A DNA stretch of 64,000 nt from Methanolinea sp. Lineage in GTDB: Archaea; Halobacteriota; Methanomicrobia; Methanomicrobiales; Methanospirillaceae. The stretch covers positions 27,247 to 91,246 of the forward strand of contig JASEES010000005.1 of the NCBI GenBank assembly GCA_030019395.1, in the 5' to 3' direction. Every line of letters starts with the position of its first letter. The stretch's first letter is position 1. A model generated the notes under the pieces. The model had not been told where the DNA came from. It did no database searches and was given only the letters and a program-made list of their open reading frames with translations. This document shows, in pieces, positions 1 through 9,539 of the stretch. Made by a program: the position numbers and the translations under genes.

Positions 1-1
1 T

Positions 2-898
2 GTCCTCGAGTTCATCCCCCCGGAATACCACCCCCGGGTCGTCGAGACCCTTCGAAAGAGGGATGCCGGGCAGGAAACGGAGTATTACGAGATCGAGATC
101 CTTGGAAAAGATGGAATCCGGAGGACCATGAGAGTCAGCGGGAATCCTATCACTTTCGATGGCGAGCCGGCAACCCTCATTGTCCTCTTTGACATCACCG
201 AAAGGAAACGTGCAGAACAGGCGCTCCAGCAGGCAAACAGGAAGATAGCCCTATTAAACAGCGTCACGAGGCACGATATCAGTAACCATCTCCTTGTGCT
301 CACCGGTCTTCTTGAACTCCTGCAGGACACCATGGAGCCATCGGAAAGGGCGGACCTCCTCGAAAAAGTACGCAGGGCGGCTGTCAGGATATCTGCAGCG
401 ATCCAGTTCACGAAAGATTATGAAAAGATCGGGGGCAGCGATCCCCAGTGGCAGGATATCCACGATCTCGTCGAGACAGCGAAGGCAGATTTTGTCTCTC
501 CGGCGCTCACGATTGAAAACCAGATACCCCGCGGCCTTCTCGTATTTTCCGATTCCATGTTGGCAAAAGTCATAACGAACCTCATTGACAATTCAGTCCG
601 ACACGGGGGGAATGTAACATCTATCCGGTTCTCGACCGCTGGGGAGGGGGAAAACCTCCTCATTGCCTACGAGGATGATGGCGCCGGCATCCCGGATGGA
701 GAGAAAGAAATGATTTTTGAGAGGGGATACGGGAAGAACACGGGATGGGGACTTTTCCTGTCACGCGAGATCCTTGCCATCACCGGGATGAGCATCAGGG
801 AGGACGGCGTGCCGGGGGAGGGGGCGCGGTTTCTTCTCACCGTGCCCGGGGGATCGTGGAAGTATGTCACCCGGCCCGCCGCAGGGAAGGAACACTGA
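2..898 (+). CDS. PAS-domain sensor histidine kinase, 5' end outside window
   Basis: The reading frame is open from the window edge, so the N-terminus is missing. The first visible residues are the end of a PAS domain, closing with the usual DITERKRAEQ linker. A phospho-acceptor helix follows with RHDISNHL, in which His is the expected autophosphorylation site. The HATPase_c domain shows an N box (NLIDNSVRHGG), a G1 box (DDGAGIP) and a glycine-rich lid (GWGLFLS). The H-box differs from the HHRVKNN type of the other kinases in this window, so it belongs to a different kinase subfamily. It is probably cytoplasmic in the visible part and signals to a separate response regulator. No partner is adjacent in the same orientation. 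Input signal unknown. Confidence 0.9.
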   Translation, partial: VLEFIPPEYHPRVVETLRKRDAGQETEYYEIEILGKDGIRRTMRVSGNPITFDGEPATLIVLFDITERKRAEQALQQANRKIALLNSVTRHDISNHLLVLTGLLELLQDTMEPSERADLLEKVRRAAVRISAAIQFTKDYEKIGGSDPQWQDIHDLVETAKADFVSPALTIENQIPRGLLVFSDSMLAKVITNLIDNSVRHGGNVTSIRFSTAGEGENLLIAYEDDGAGIPDGEKEMIFERGYGKNTGWGLFLSREILAITGMSIREDGVPGEGARFLLTVPGGSWKYVTRPAAGKEH

Positions 899-1219
899 AT
901 TTTTGACGAGAATCGTATCCATGGTTTTCATTTTGTGTCCCTGTGTCCGTTAAAAACCTGTAATTCTATTGAATATGCAACCAGGAATGCAGGATTGAAA
1001 AACGAACCTGCCTGAATGAACTCCTTTCATTCCCCTATCCAGCCTGTGATACACATTACCAGCTGCGGAGGTTCACCAGAGACGTTTGCATGATACACCA
1101 AGATATGCGGGAAATGGATTCACCCGGGGAAGGAATCTGAGAAGGAGAGCGATGATACTGGAATCAACCGGAAGAAAACCCCCGGACATGTTCCCCGGGA
1201 CTCTATTTCCTCCCTCCCG
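899..1219. other. Intergenic region between convergent genes, no feature seen
   Basis: This 321-base gap lies between the 3' ends of a plus-strand kinase and a minus-strand exporter. I see no ORF with coding character, no tRNA and no convincing hairpin plus T-run. Confidence 0.5.
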
Positions 1220-1846
1220 TCAGATCTTCAGGATCGGTCCGAGTGCCAGGGAGAGGTAGGATATCCCGAACAGGACGAGGAATGCCCCGCACCCCCGGAG
1301 GACCCATGCATACACACGCTCATCGAATATTCTCTTCCCCCTGTGGATGCTTGCCGAGACGATGGTGTACCACCCGAAATCTGCCGACCAGTGGCCGGCA
1401 AGGAAGGCGAGAGCAAAGAGGAAAGCCTGCCGGGCAGCCGCGAGTACGAGGGCACTCCCGACGGAGAACCACCAGAGCCAGAAGTAGGGGTTCGAGACAC
1501 TCGTGACCGCCCCGGCGAGGTAAGGGTTTGCCACCACGCTGCCGGACCCCCCTTCCGGCACCCCCGATCCGGCACCGCGGATCGTCAGTATCCCGAAGAC
1601 GACGAGTGCAGTTCCCCCGATGGCCCCGATCAGGCCCGAGTACTCGGACACTGCCGTGACCGCGCTCACTCCCAGGATGATCGCAGAGAAGATGACAGCC
1701 TCAATGAGGGCGTGCCCGGCGGAGACCCGGGCCCCGGTCTTCCAGCCGCCGGTCACGGACGTATTGATGGTTGCAACAAGGGTCGGTCCGGGAACGAGTG
1801 CCCCGGTCAGCCCGATGACGAGCCCGAGGAGGTATGTCTGGAGCAT
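1220..1846 (-). CDS. LysE/RhtB-family amino-acid or metabolite exporter
   Basis: A 208-residue, strongly hydrophobic protein with about six membrane segments. The N-terminus carries the LysE-family signature region (GLTGALVPGPTLVATI), with the Pro-Gly-Pro typical of these exporters. A second conserved stretch (SVSNPYFWLWW) matches the NP-containing helix of the family. Length is normal for LysE/RhtB proteins. The family exports amino acids and related small molecules using the ion gradient; the substrate here cannot be deduced. The ATG is preceded by a GTGAG-like ribosome site. It stands alone, convergent with the upstream kinase and in the same direction as the kinase at 1954-4071, with about 100 bases between them. 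Confidence 0.85.
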   Translation of the reverse strand: MLQTYLLGLVIGLTGALVPGPTLVATINTSVTGGWKTGARVSAGHALIEAVIFSAIILGVSAVTAVSEYSGLIGAIGGTALVVFGILTIRGAGSGVPEGGSGSVVANPYLAGAVTSVSNPYFWLWWFSVGSALVLAAARQAFLFALAFLAGHWSADFGWYTIVSASIHRGKRIFDERVYAWVLRGCGAFLVLFGISYLSLALGPILKI

Positions 1847-1953
1847 CTTCTCACGGCCTGATTATCCATGGTATTGTTCTCCTTCGCAGGTATCGTACCT
1901 TTCGATGAAGAGAATGGAAGAGGGGAAGAAAAAGGGCTTTGCCCGGTGGGACT

Positions 1954-4071
1954 TTAAAATTTTTCCGGGAACCTGATGTGGAATGTTGCCCCCGGTGCAT
2001 TCTCGATCTCCATCGTTCCTCCTATCTGACGGACGAGGATTGAGATCAGCTGGAGCCCGAGGGTCTGTGCATTTTCGATATCGAGACCGGGAGGAAGACC
2101 CGGGCCATCGTCACTGACGTGGAGAGCAAAGAAATGATCATCCCCATGGATAAACCTGACAGTTATCTTTCCGGTCTCTCTCCCGATGAATGCGTATTTG
2201 AGGGAGTTCGTGAGCAGTTCGTTGATGATCAGGCCGCAGGGGATCGCTGTGTCGAGGGTGATATTCACGTTCTGGATATCCATGTCAATTGTCACATCTG
2301 TGTTGAACATGGAGGAATTTTTCAGGTCCAGGACGAGGCTCTCGATGTATTCACGGGCGTTGATGAATCCCAGGTACCGGGACTGGTAAAGTTTCTCGTG
2401 AACAAGTGCCATCGTCCGCACCCTCCCCTGGCACTCTTCGAGCATTGCAACCGATTTCGGATCAGGTATATACTGGGCCTGGAGTTGCAGGAACCCGGAG
2501 ATTACCTGCATGTTATTCTTGACCCGGTGGTGAACTTCCTTGATAATGACCTCTTTCTCCTGCAGGGATGCCTCGAGTTTCTCCTCATAACGTCGTCGAT
2601 CCGTGATGTCCAGATGGATCCCTACCCAGGACACGATTCTGCCCCGGTCATCCCTGAGCGGGGCTCCCCGGGAGAGAACGAAGTGTTCCCTGCCCTGCCT
2701 GTCAACAATCCGGTACTCATAATCCCAGAAGTATCCGCCTTTTACGCACTGTTGCCAGTCAACCAGTGCCTGCTCGCGGATGTCGGCAGGTAGCCGGGTC
2801 ATCCAGTTTTCTGTTTTGCATTCCTCCAGTGTTATTCCGACCAGTTCAAGGAAGGAGCGTGATGCGTAGGAGAGAATTCCCTTTTCGTCTGTGACCCAGA
2901 CACCGAAGGGAATCATCTCGCCAATCATGTGGTATTTTCTCTCGCTCTCATAGAGGGACTTTTCCGCCCGTTTTCTCTCTGAAATGTCGCGGATAATGCT
3001 GATGACAGAGGGAGAACGGTAATACTCGATGGCCTTGCTACTCATCTCAACAGGGACAGGGGCAGCGTCTTTTCCCGTGAGTGAGAATTCGCGGACGACC
3101 TTTCCTTTCCGGCGCAGGTTTTCAATCCAGGAACGACCATTCTCCGGGGTGATCGCAATACCGAGGTCGGAAAGGGTCATCCCTTTCAGCTCGTCTTCCG
3201 AATATCCTGTCATCTCACAGGCAATCCTGTTGGCCTCGAAGATTCTTCCATCAAAGTCATGGATGAGAATTGCATCGCCAGCATTGTCAAAGAGCGTTCG
3301 ATAGTGGATTTCCTGAAAAAGGAGTTCTTCTTTGGCCTTTTTCTTATCCGTAACATCAATGACGGAAAAAATGGCATTTCCATCAGGGGCAAGAGAGGCT
3401 GTGAGGAGGGCCCAGACCCCCGTTCCATCCTTTTTCTGGAGGAGAACTTCGCTGTCTACGACTTTTCCCTCCTGCTGCAGTTGTTCCAGGAGGAGAAGGC
3501 CGTGCCGTTCATCGGAAAAGAGTTCTTTTACAGCGGTTCCTTCCAGTTCTTCCGGGGAATATCCAAGAAGATTTGCGACCGGAGCGTTGGAAACAACAAT
3601 CGTATCTGTCTTTTTGTCCACGGTAAACAGTGCGGCCTGGGAATTCTGAAAAATTGACTGGAATATCTTTCTCTTCTCGATCTCGTCCGAGTATGCAGAG
3701 ATAACGACCCCGAGGGTGACGATGATATAAAACCACGCAATGCTTGCGGCGTAGTACGCAATGTCAAAGGGAGTGTAATAATAGACCAGACCGAGATAGA
3801 TCCATCCCAGCAGCAGGGCAAAATAAACAACGACCCGGGGCCTGATTGAGGCGACGAGGAATACGGGCAGGATATAAAAATAGGGGTATATCAAGGATAT
3901 GCCCGTTTTCAGGGAGTAGATGGTCACAAGGAAAGTCACAATCGTGATAAAAGCCGCAATGAGAATGCGGAAAAGTTCCATTGCAGGGATTTCTTTCCGG
4001 GATAGCGTGTCCAGGGAATCCAGAATCCCCTTAAGCCCTGCCATATTCTTTCTCGAGGGCTGTGAGTTCAT
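1954..4071 (-). CDS. Membrane-anchored multi-PAS sensor histidine kinase (HisKA_2 type)
   Basis: About 705 residues. The N-terminal 130 residues contain several membrane segments, followed by three PAS domains, each ending in a D(V/I)(T/S)(D/E)(K/R) type motif. The kinase core has the HisKA_2 H-box EVHHRVKNNMQVISGFLQLQ, then HATPase_c with NELLTNSLKYAF and DDGPGLPPG. I chose the ATG at 4071 because a GAGGGG ribosome site stands seven bases upstream; an in-frame start at 4173 would nearly touch the divergent response regulator start at 4177. The head-to-head arrangement with that REC-PAS gene makes the two a plausible sensor-regulator pair, which is inference. Signal unknown. Confidence 0.9.
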   Translation of the reverse strand: MNSQPSRKNMAGLKGILDSLDTLSRKEIPAMELFRILIAAFITIVTFLVTIYSLKTGISLIYPYFYILPVFLVASIRPRVVVYFALLLGWIYLGLVYYYTPFDIAYYAASIAWFYIIVTLGVVISAYSDEIEKRKIFQSIFQNSQAALFTVDKKTDTIVVSNAPVANLLGYSPEELEGTAVKELFSDERHGLLLLEQLQQEGKVVDSEVLLQKKDGTGVWALLTASLAPDGNAIFSVIDVTDKKKAKEELLFQEIHYRTLFDNAGDAILIHDFDGRIFEANRIACEMTGYSEDELKGMTLSDLGIAITPENGRSWIENLRRKGKVVREFSLTGKDAAPVPVEMSSKAIEYYRSPSVISIIRDISERKRAEKSLYESERKYHMIGEMIPFGVWVTDEKGILSYASRSFLELVGITLEECKTENWMTRLPADIREQALVDWQQCVKGGYFWDYEYRIVDRQGREHFVLSRGAPLRDDRGRIVSWVGIHLDITDRRRYEEKLEASLQEKEVIIKEVHHRVKNNMQVISGFLQLQAQYIPDPKSVAMLEECQGRVRTMALVHEKLYQSRYLGFINAREYIESLVLDLKNSSMFNTDVTIDMDIQNVNITLDTAIPCGLIINELLTNSLKYAFIGRETGKITVRFIHGDDHFFALHVSDDGPGLPPGLDIENAQTLGLQLISILVRQIGGTMEIENAPGATFHIRFPEKF

Positions 4072-4176
4072 AAAATTACCCCTCATTGTTCCCGTTCGGA
4101 TCGGAGAGGGCGATGTTGTCCGCCGATGCGCAATGTATATTATTCTCCTCACCAGTGAGTTAGAAAAAGGCAAGGC

Positions 4177-4947
4177 ATGATACAGAAGAAGGTGATGATC
4201 GTCGAGGACGAGGGGGTTGTCGCCCTTTCCCTCAAGGCCACGCTCTCAAAGATGGGGTACACCGTCACGGGAATTGCAATCACCGGAAAGGAAGCCCTGA
4301 AGATGGCAGTCGAGACCCAGCCCGATGTCATCCTCATGGATATTCGCCTCAAAGGGGACATGGATGGTATCGAGACGACTGCCAGGATCCACGAGATTAC
4401 TGATATCCCTGTCATCTACCTGACGGCCTATACCGATGCGGAGACTCTCCAGAGGGCCCTGAAAACCGATATGTCCAGTTACCTCGTTAAACCTTATAAT
4501 CCCCGCGAACTCTACTCGAACATCGAGTTTGCGATTTACAAGCACCGGCTGAAGGAAAAGATTGGAAGTTCCCGCGAAAAACTGGAACTGTTTCTCTCGC
4601 GGAGTGCCGAGTGCGGTATTATAATTGATCTCAGAAAAAAGGTTGTCTATGCAAATGCAGCCGCCGAGGCCTATACAGGATATAGTATTGAGGAACTGAT
4701 GGGAAAGGACATATTTTTTATTCTCACCATCTCTCCTGCACGAAGGGAGGAGACCAGTGACGAGACACTCCACCGGCTCCTTTCCATGGATGCTATCCAT
4801 TACATTCCCTTCCAGGCCCTCATCTCGATGAAAGGTGGCAGGGTTCGTCCCGTGGTGATCAGGGCCGGAATCGTCAGGGAAGACGACGGGCAGGTTCGCA
4901 ATTTTGTTCTCCTGATGAAGGAATCAAAAACACCATCGCTCGATTAG
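4177..4947 (+). CDS. Response regulator, REC-PAS
   Basis: A 256-residue protein. Residues 1-120 form a receiver domain with the acidic pocket E10-D11, phospho-acceptor D55 (ILMDI), T83 and K105 (VKPYN). The remainder is a PAS domain beginning near residue 130 (LELFLSRSAECGIIID). There is no DNA-binding or enzymatic output, so the regulator probably acts through protein contacts or passes the signal on; many methanogen regulators have this layout. It lies head to head with the kinase at 1954-4071, separated by about 105 bases if the later kinase start is used. The receiver resembles those at 5063-6898 and 11744-12751, suggesting duplication within the island. Confidence 0.9.
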   Translation: MIQKKVMIVEDEGVVALSLKATLSKMGYTVTGIAITGKEALKMAVETQPDVILMDIRLKGDMDGIETTARIHEITDIPVIYLTAYTDAETLQRALKTDMSSYLVKPYNPRELYSNIEFAIYKHRLKEKIGSSREKLELFLSRSAECGIIIDLRKKVVYANAAAEAYTGYSIEELMGKDIFFILTISPARREETSDETLHRLLSMDAIHYIPFQALISMKGGRVRPVVIRAGIVREDDGQVRNFVLLMKESKTPSLD

Positions 4948-4952
4948 TGCCC

Positions 4953-4961
4953 ATTTTTTTT
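4953..4961 (+). terminator. T-run terminator after REC-PAS gene
   Basis: A run of eight T residues follows the stop codon at 4947 by a few bases. Archaeal RNA polymerase commonly stops at such T-tracts without a hairpin. Weak evidence by itself. Confidence 0.35.
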
Positions 4962-5062
4962 AAATATCCCGTTTGTCTTTGGAAAGATCCAAAAACCCGA
5001 AATAGATGATGGATCATTGATGCCCCGGAATTGGAGTTGGCTTTTTATGGCTTCTCCTGTCA

Positions 5063-6898
5063 TCACTCGCCGGGTTTGCAGGGATATGAAAAGTATTTTT
5101 TCTTTTTGGGATTTTCATCATCCTGCATCTGCCATTCCCTGTTTTCAGACACCTTGTCAAGGATTGCCATTATCTCGCGACATTTTTGGGATATTTTCTC
5201 GTTATTTCTGCATTCCCCCGAAAGATCAGCGATGGAAAGGACTGCATCCCTGACAGTATGACAGAGCGTCATGTTTTCCAGGAAAATTCTTTCCATCTGG
5301 CGGAGAACGGCCTGCTGGACCTCTTCAAGTTTTTTCTTCTCGGTAATATCCCTCCCAACCGAGAGATACTCGCGGACGGTGCCTCGGGAGTCGAAGAATG
5401 CCCGGGTACTCCACTGGACCCAGCGGGGGTCCTCATCCCTGCCCATGAGCCTGACCTCGACGGTGCCTACCGGGTTCTTTTCTGAAAGGGCTCCAAGGTG
5501 CTTCTCAAAGAGACCCTGGTCGTCGGTGGAGAAAGGAAGCCGGAAAATATATCCAAGGGTATCCTCCCGGGTCTTTCCAAAGAAGTCGAGGAATGCCGAA
5601 TTTGCAAAGATGACGGTCCAATCGGGGAGAAAACGCCAGATGAGGTCGGTCTGATCCTGAACGACAGCCCGGAACCTCTGCTCACTTTCCCGCAAGGTCT
5701 CCTCTGCCCTTATGCGTTCTGATATGTCGATGATGACCCCGATGATACCCGCAATATTCCCCCGGGTGTCCGTGAACGTTGTCTTCCGCACGAGCACGTC
5801 CCGGATCGTCCGGTCTGCATGCAGGAACTTTGTCTGGTAAACCTGCAGTCCCTGATGCTCGAGGAGAAAGCTGTCTCTTTCCCGCATGAACGCAGCGATT
5901 TCAGGGGAAAAGATCTCCGCGTCAGTCCTGCCTACGATGTGGGATCTCGGGACACCGAGGTATTTTTCGAATGCTGTATTGCAGCCCATGTAAGAACCCG
6001 AGAGATCCTTGTAGTAAAGCGGGCTTGGGATGGCATCGATGAGTTGTTCAAGGAAGCGGACCTGGTGATCGAGGGAGAATGTCCGGGCCCGGACTTTTTT
6101 TTCAAGCTCAGCATTCAAGGTCCGGAGACTTTCCTCCGCCGCTTTCAGGTCGGATATATCATAAATTGCACCCTGGAGAGATGGCAGTGCATCTCTCCTT
6201 CCCGGGACAACATGGAAGATTTCATGGACCCATTTAATCGTCCCGTTCTTTGTCACTATCCGGTAATCCCGCTTGGTAGGCACCCCCGCCATCCGCCCCA
6301 CGTTCGCGTTCTGGATTTGGATGGAATCCTTGTCTGTAGGGTATACGATCTCATCCCACGATGGTGTCCCACCCAGGAGTTCATCGGCAGTATATCCTGT
6401 TATCGCTTCAACAGCGCCATGCAAGAACTCGAAACGGAGATCGGAACGTCTCTGGTAGGCGATACCGACAAAATTTTCCAGGAATCCCCTGAATTTTTCC
6501 TCGCTCTCGCGTAAGCGGGTTTGGAGCGCGTGGGTATAGAGTGCAATCTCTATTGCAGACCGTATTTCCCGCCCGTTATATGGCTTGACAATGTACGCCG
6601 ATGGGATCGTGGTCTTTGCCTTCTCGACCAAGTCTGCATCGGTAAACGCTGTCAGGTAGATGATTGGTACATCATGGGTCTGCCTGATTGTACCGGCAGC
6701 CTCTATACCGGTAAGTTTTCCCGAGAGGTGAATATCCATCAGGATGAGGTCTGGCGGATCTTCATGGATGAAATTGATCGCGGCTTCTCCTGAATCGACA
6801 ATTGCAGCGACGTGGTATCCCATCTCCACGAGGAGCTGCGCGATGTCCTCTGCAACGATGTGTTCGTCTTCCACGATGAGTATCCGTGCAGGGGTCAT
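5063..6898 (-). CDS. Response regulator with three PAS domains (REC-PAS-PAS-PAS)
   Basis: A 611-residue protein. The receiver domain covers residues 1-120 with E10-D11, D55 (ILMDI), T83 and a KPYN motif. Three PAS/PAC units follow (about 130-260, 280-410 and 420-540), the first ending DISDLKAAEE and the later ones DISERIRAEE and DITEKKKLEE; a heptad-rich linker lies between the first two. The C-terminal 70 residues are helical and charged. There is no histidine kinase core and no DNA-binding domain, so it looks like a phosphorylation-dependent sensor scaffold. It diverges from the MASE3 kinase at 7195-9507, a likely partner by context only. Confidence 0.88.
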   Translation of the reverse strand: MTPARILIVEDEHIVAEDIAQLLVEMGYHVAAIVDSGEAAINFIHEDPPDLILMDIHLSGKLTGIEAAGTIRQTHDVPIIYLTAFTDADLVEKAKTTIPSAYIVKPYNGREIRSAIEIALYTHALQTRLRESEEKFRGFLENFVGIAYQRRSDLRFEFLHGAVEAITGYTADELLGGTPSWDEIVYPTDKDSIQIQNANVGRMAGVPTKRDYRIVTKNGTIKWVHEIFHVVPGRRDALPSLQGAIYDISDLKAAEESLRTLNAELEKKVRARTFSLDHQVRFLEQLIDAIPSPLYYKDLSGSYMGCNTAFEKYLGVPRSHIVGRTDAEIFSPEIAAFMRERDSFLLEHQGLQVYQTKFLHADRTIRDVLVRKTTFTDTRGNIAGIIGVIIDISERIRAEETLRESEQRFRAVVQDQTDLIWRFLPDWTVIFANSAFLDFFGKTREDTLGYIFRLPFSTDDQGLFEKHLGALSEKNPVGTVEVRLMGRDEDPRWVQWSTRAFFDSRGTVREYLSVGRDITEKKKLEEVQQAVLRQMERIFLENMTLCHTVRDAVLSIADLSGECRNNEKISQKCREIMAILDKVSENREWQMQDDENPKKKKYFSYPCKPGE

Positions 6899-7194
6899 GG
6901 ACCTTAATGTATCCTCCTTCCCTTTGTTACTCCTCCGCCAGTTGTTACACCATCATCCCGGTCAGGACGGATAAATATTACCGCCTTCTTCACAGGATGA
7001 ATGGGAGAACGGAAGGGGATTTAGAAAGAGGATGACCCACAATAGTGCGAGATCAAGGACATTCATCAATGGGGAACATTTCCGGATTACATTCCTACCG
7101 AAACCATTCCAGAAATCGGCATCCCACATAGGCCATAGTGTGCGGAAAAAAGATACCCGTGCCCGTCCAAGGAGTCATCAGGGAGCCTTCCGAA

Positions 7195-9507
7195 ATGAAC
7201 CCGATCCCCAAAGACGTTCTTTGTAACCATCGGGACGTTCTCCTGGAATCAGCAGGTATCGTGGCTGTCCTCCTCGTCCTTGCCATCATCAGCACTTACA
7301 ATTACCTCGTGTTCCACAGCATCATCGAGATATTCACCATAGTCGTCTCATTCTCCATCTTTTTTCTCATCTGGAACGGCAGAAAGTACATTGACAACGG
7401 CTTTTTCATTATCCTGGGCGCAGGTTTTCTCTTCTCGGGAGGAATTGACATCGTCCATACCCTCGCATACAAGGGGATGGGGGTCTTTTCCTTTGGCGGA
7501 GCAGACCTGCCGACCCAGCTCTGGATTGCAGCACGTTACCTTCAGGCATCCTCCCTTCTCCTCGCCCCGTTCGCGATCGGGAGAAGGGTCCGGTTTTTGC
7601 CCACCCTTATTGCATTTGGAGCGGTCTTTTCGATCCTTCTCTGGTCTATTTTCGCGGGATTCTTCCCCCATTGTTACATCGAGGGCCAGGGTCTTACACC
7701 CTTCAAGGTCTCCAGCGAGTATGCCATATCGGGAATCCTGATACTCTCTGTCCTTCTCCTCATCCGGGCGAGGGACGCATTTGATCCTTCTGTATTCTCG
7801 TATCTTGTCCTGGCAAGTGCCTTCACCATTGCTGCCGAATTATCCTTCACAGCATACGTGAGTGTCTATGGATTTGCGAACATGCTTGGCCACCTCCTCC
7901 GCCTTGTTGCAGTGTTCCTGTGGTACCGGGCCTTCCTCGTTGTCGGTGTGAACAGGCCGTATGACCTTCTCTGGCGCGAACTGACCAGGGAGAGGGACAG
8001 GGTTCGCGAGAGCGAGGAGAGGTTCCGCTCTCTCTTTGACCACATGCTCGAGGGTTTTGCTTATTGCAGGATGATCTACGATGAGTCAGGCAGGCCAAGC
8101 GACTGGGAATACCTGAAGGTTAATCCATCATTTGAAAAGCTGACGGGCTTATCAGACGTCGTTGGGAAAAAGGTCACCGACGTCATCCCCGATATTCGGG
8201 AAAAAAATCCCGAGCTGTTCGAGATATACGGGAGGGTCGCAGCGACGGGACAACCGGCAGAAATCGAGCTGTTTTTTAAGCCACTTTCCATATGGTTGCA
8301 CATCTCTGTTTTTTCTCCGGAAAAGGACCATTTCGTCGCGGTGTTTGAAAATATCAGCCGGAGGAAAAATGCCGAGATTGCGCTCCGCGAGAGCGAGGCA
8401 AAGTTCAGGCACATTGCCGAAAACGCAAAGGACCTGATTTACCGGTACGAACTATTCCCAGTGCGCCGTTTTTCCTACGTCTCCCCTTCAGCCACCTCCA
8501 TTACCGGTTATACTCCCGGGGACCATTACGCAGACCCGGATCTCGGTCTGAAAATAGTGCACGAGGATGACCGCCCCCTGCTCGCATCCGTCTTTTCAGA
8601 TCCGGATGTGCTCTCCAGACCCCTTGTTCTCCGGTGGAGGAGAAAGGACGGGCAGGTCATCTGGACCGAGCAGCATAACCGTCCGGTGTACGACGGAGAG
8701 GGGAGGCTCATTGCCATCGAGGGCATTGCCCGGGATGTTACGGAGAGGAAGCAGATGGAATCCGAGATTCTCTCCCTCAACAGGGAGCTCGAACAGAGGG
8801 TTGCGGAGAGGACCGAGGAACTCCGGAAAGCAAATGTTCTGCTCCGGGAGGAGGTCGCGCAGAGGAAAAAAGCGGAAGAGGACCTGAAAAAGAGACTGGA
8901 TGAAAGGACGGTCCTCCTCCGTGAACTCTACCACAGGGTCAAGAACAACATGCAGGTCATCATCAGCCTCATGAACCTCCAGCTCCGGAAAATTGAGGAT
9001 CCCGCGGTCAGGCATCTGATGGAGGAGACCCGGAACAGGGTCAGGGCAATGGCACTCGTCCACGAGATGCTCTATAAATCCGAAAATCTCTCGGAGATCA
9101 ACCTCGCCCGGTATATTCCCCTCCTGGCAAACCAGGTTTTTTCATCCCTTGAAAATAAGAGTCAGAAAGTAAGAAAGATAGTCGAAGCAGAGGATATCAT
9201 GGTCACCCTCGACAAGGCGATTCCCATCGGCCTTATCCTCAACGAGCTGATCACCAATTCGCTCATGCACGCATTCCCGGAGGGACGGGCAGGGACACTC
9301 GGTATACGAGTCCAGAAAAAAGACCATACGGTTGCCATCCGGGTGAGTGACGACGGGACAGGGATTCCGCAGGATGTCAACTGGAGAGAACCATCCACCC
9401 TCGGTCTGCGCATTGTCATGTCCCTTGTCGGGCAACTGAAGGGGACAATTGACCTTGATCGGCGCCAGGGAACAGCGTTCTCCATCGAATTCGGGATCGG
9501 GGAATGA
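7195..9507 (+). CDS. MASE3-type membrane sensor histidine kinase with PAS domains
   Basis: About 770 residues. The N-terminal 250 residues hold roughly seven membrane segments with MASE3-like features (SGGIDIVHTLAYKGMG, then ARYLQASSLLLAP). MASE3 is a membrane sensory module of unknown ligand. Two PAS domains follow, then a coiled coil with a RELEQRVAERTEEL motif, a HisKA_2 box (RELYHRVKNNMQVIISLMNL) and HATPase_c (NELITNSLMHAF, DDGTGIP). I prefer the ATG at 7195 with GGGAG nine bases upstream over a GTG at 7138. It is followed 32 bases later by another kinase and then a response regulator, so the three genes 7195-12751 probably form one operon. Confidence 0.9.
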   Translation: MNPIPKDVLCNHRDVLLESAGIVAVLLVLAIISTYNYLVFHSIIEIFTIVVSFSIFFLIWNGRKYIDNGFFIILGAGFLFSGGIDIVHTLAYKGMGVFSFGGADLPTQLWIAARYLQASSLLLAPFAIGRRVRFLPTLIAFGAVFSILLWSIFAGFFPHCYIEGQGLTPFKVSSEYAISGILILSVLLLIRARDAFDPSVFSYLVLASAFTIAAELSFTAYVSVYGFANMLGHLLRLVAVFLWYRAFLVVGVNRPYDLLWRELTRERDRVRESEERFRSLFDHMLEGFAYCRMIYDESGRPSDWEYLKVNPSFEKLTGLSDVVGKKVTDVIPDIREKNPELFEIYGRVAATGQPAEIELFFKPLSIWLHISVFSPEKDHFVAVFENISRRKNAEIALRESEAKFRHIAENAKDLIYRYELFPVRRFSYVSPSATSITGYTPGDHYADPDLGLKIVHEDDRPLLASVFSDPDVLSRPLVLRWRRKDGQVIWTEQHNRPVYDGEGRLIAIEGIARDVTERKQMESEILSLNRELEQRVAERTEELRKANVLLREEVAQRKKAEEDLKKRLDERTVLLRELYHRVKNNMQVIISLMNLQLRKIEDPAVRHLMEETRNRVRAMALVHEMLYKSENLSEINLARYIPLLANQVFSSLENKSQKVRKIVEAEDIMVTLDKAIPIGLILNELITNSLMHAFPEGRAGTLGIRVQKKDHTVAIRVSDDGTGIPQDVNWREPSTLGLRIVMSLVGQLKGTIDLDRRQGTAFSIEFGIGE

Positions 9508-9539
9508 ACGTAACCCCTGGAGATCCACGGTAAAACCAG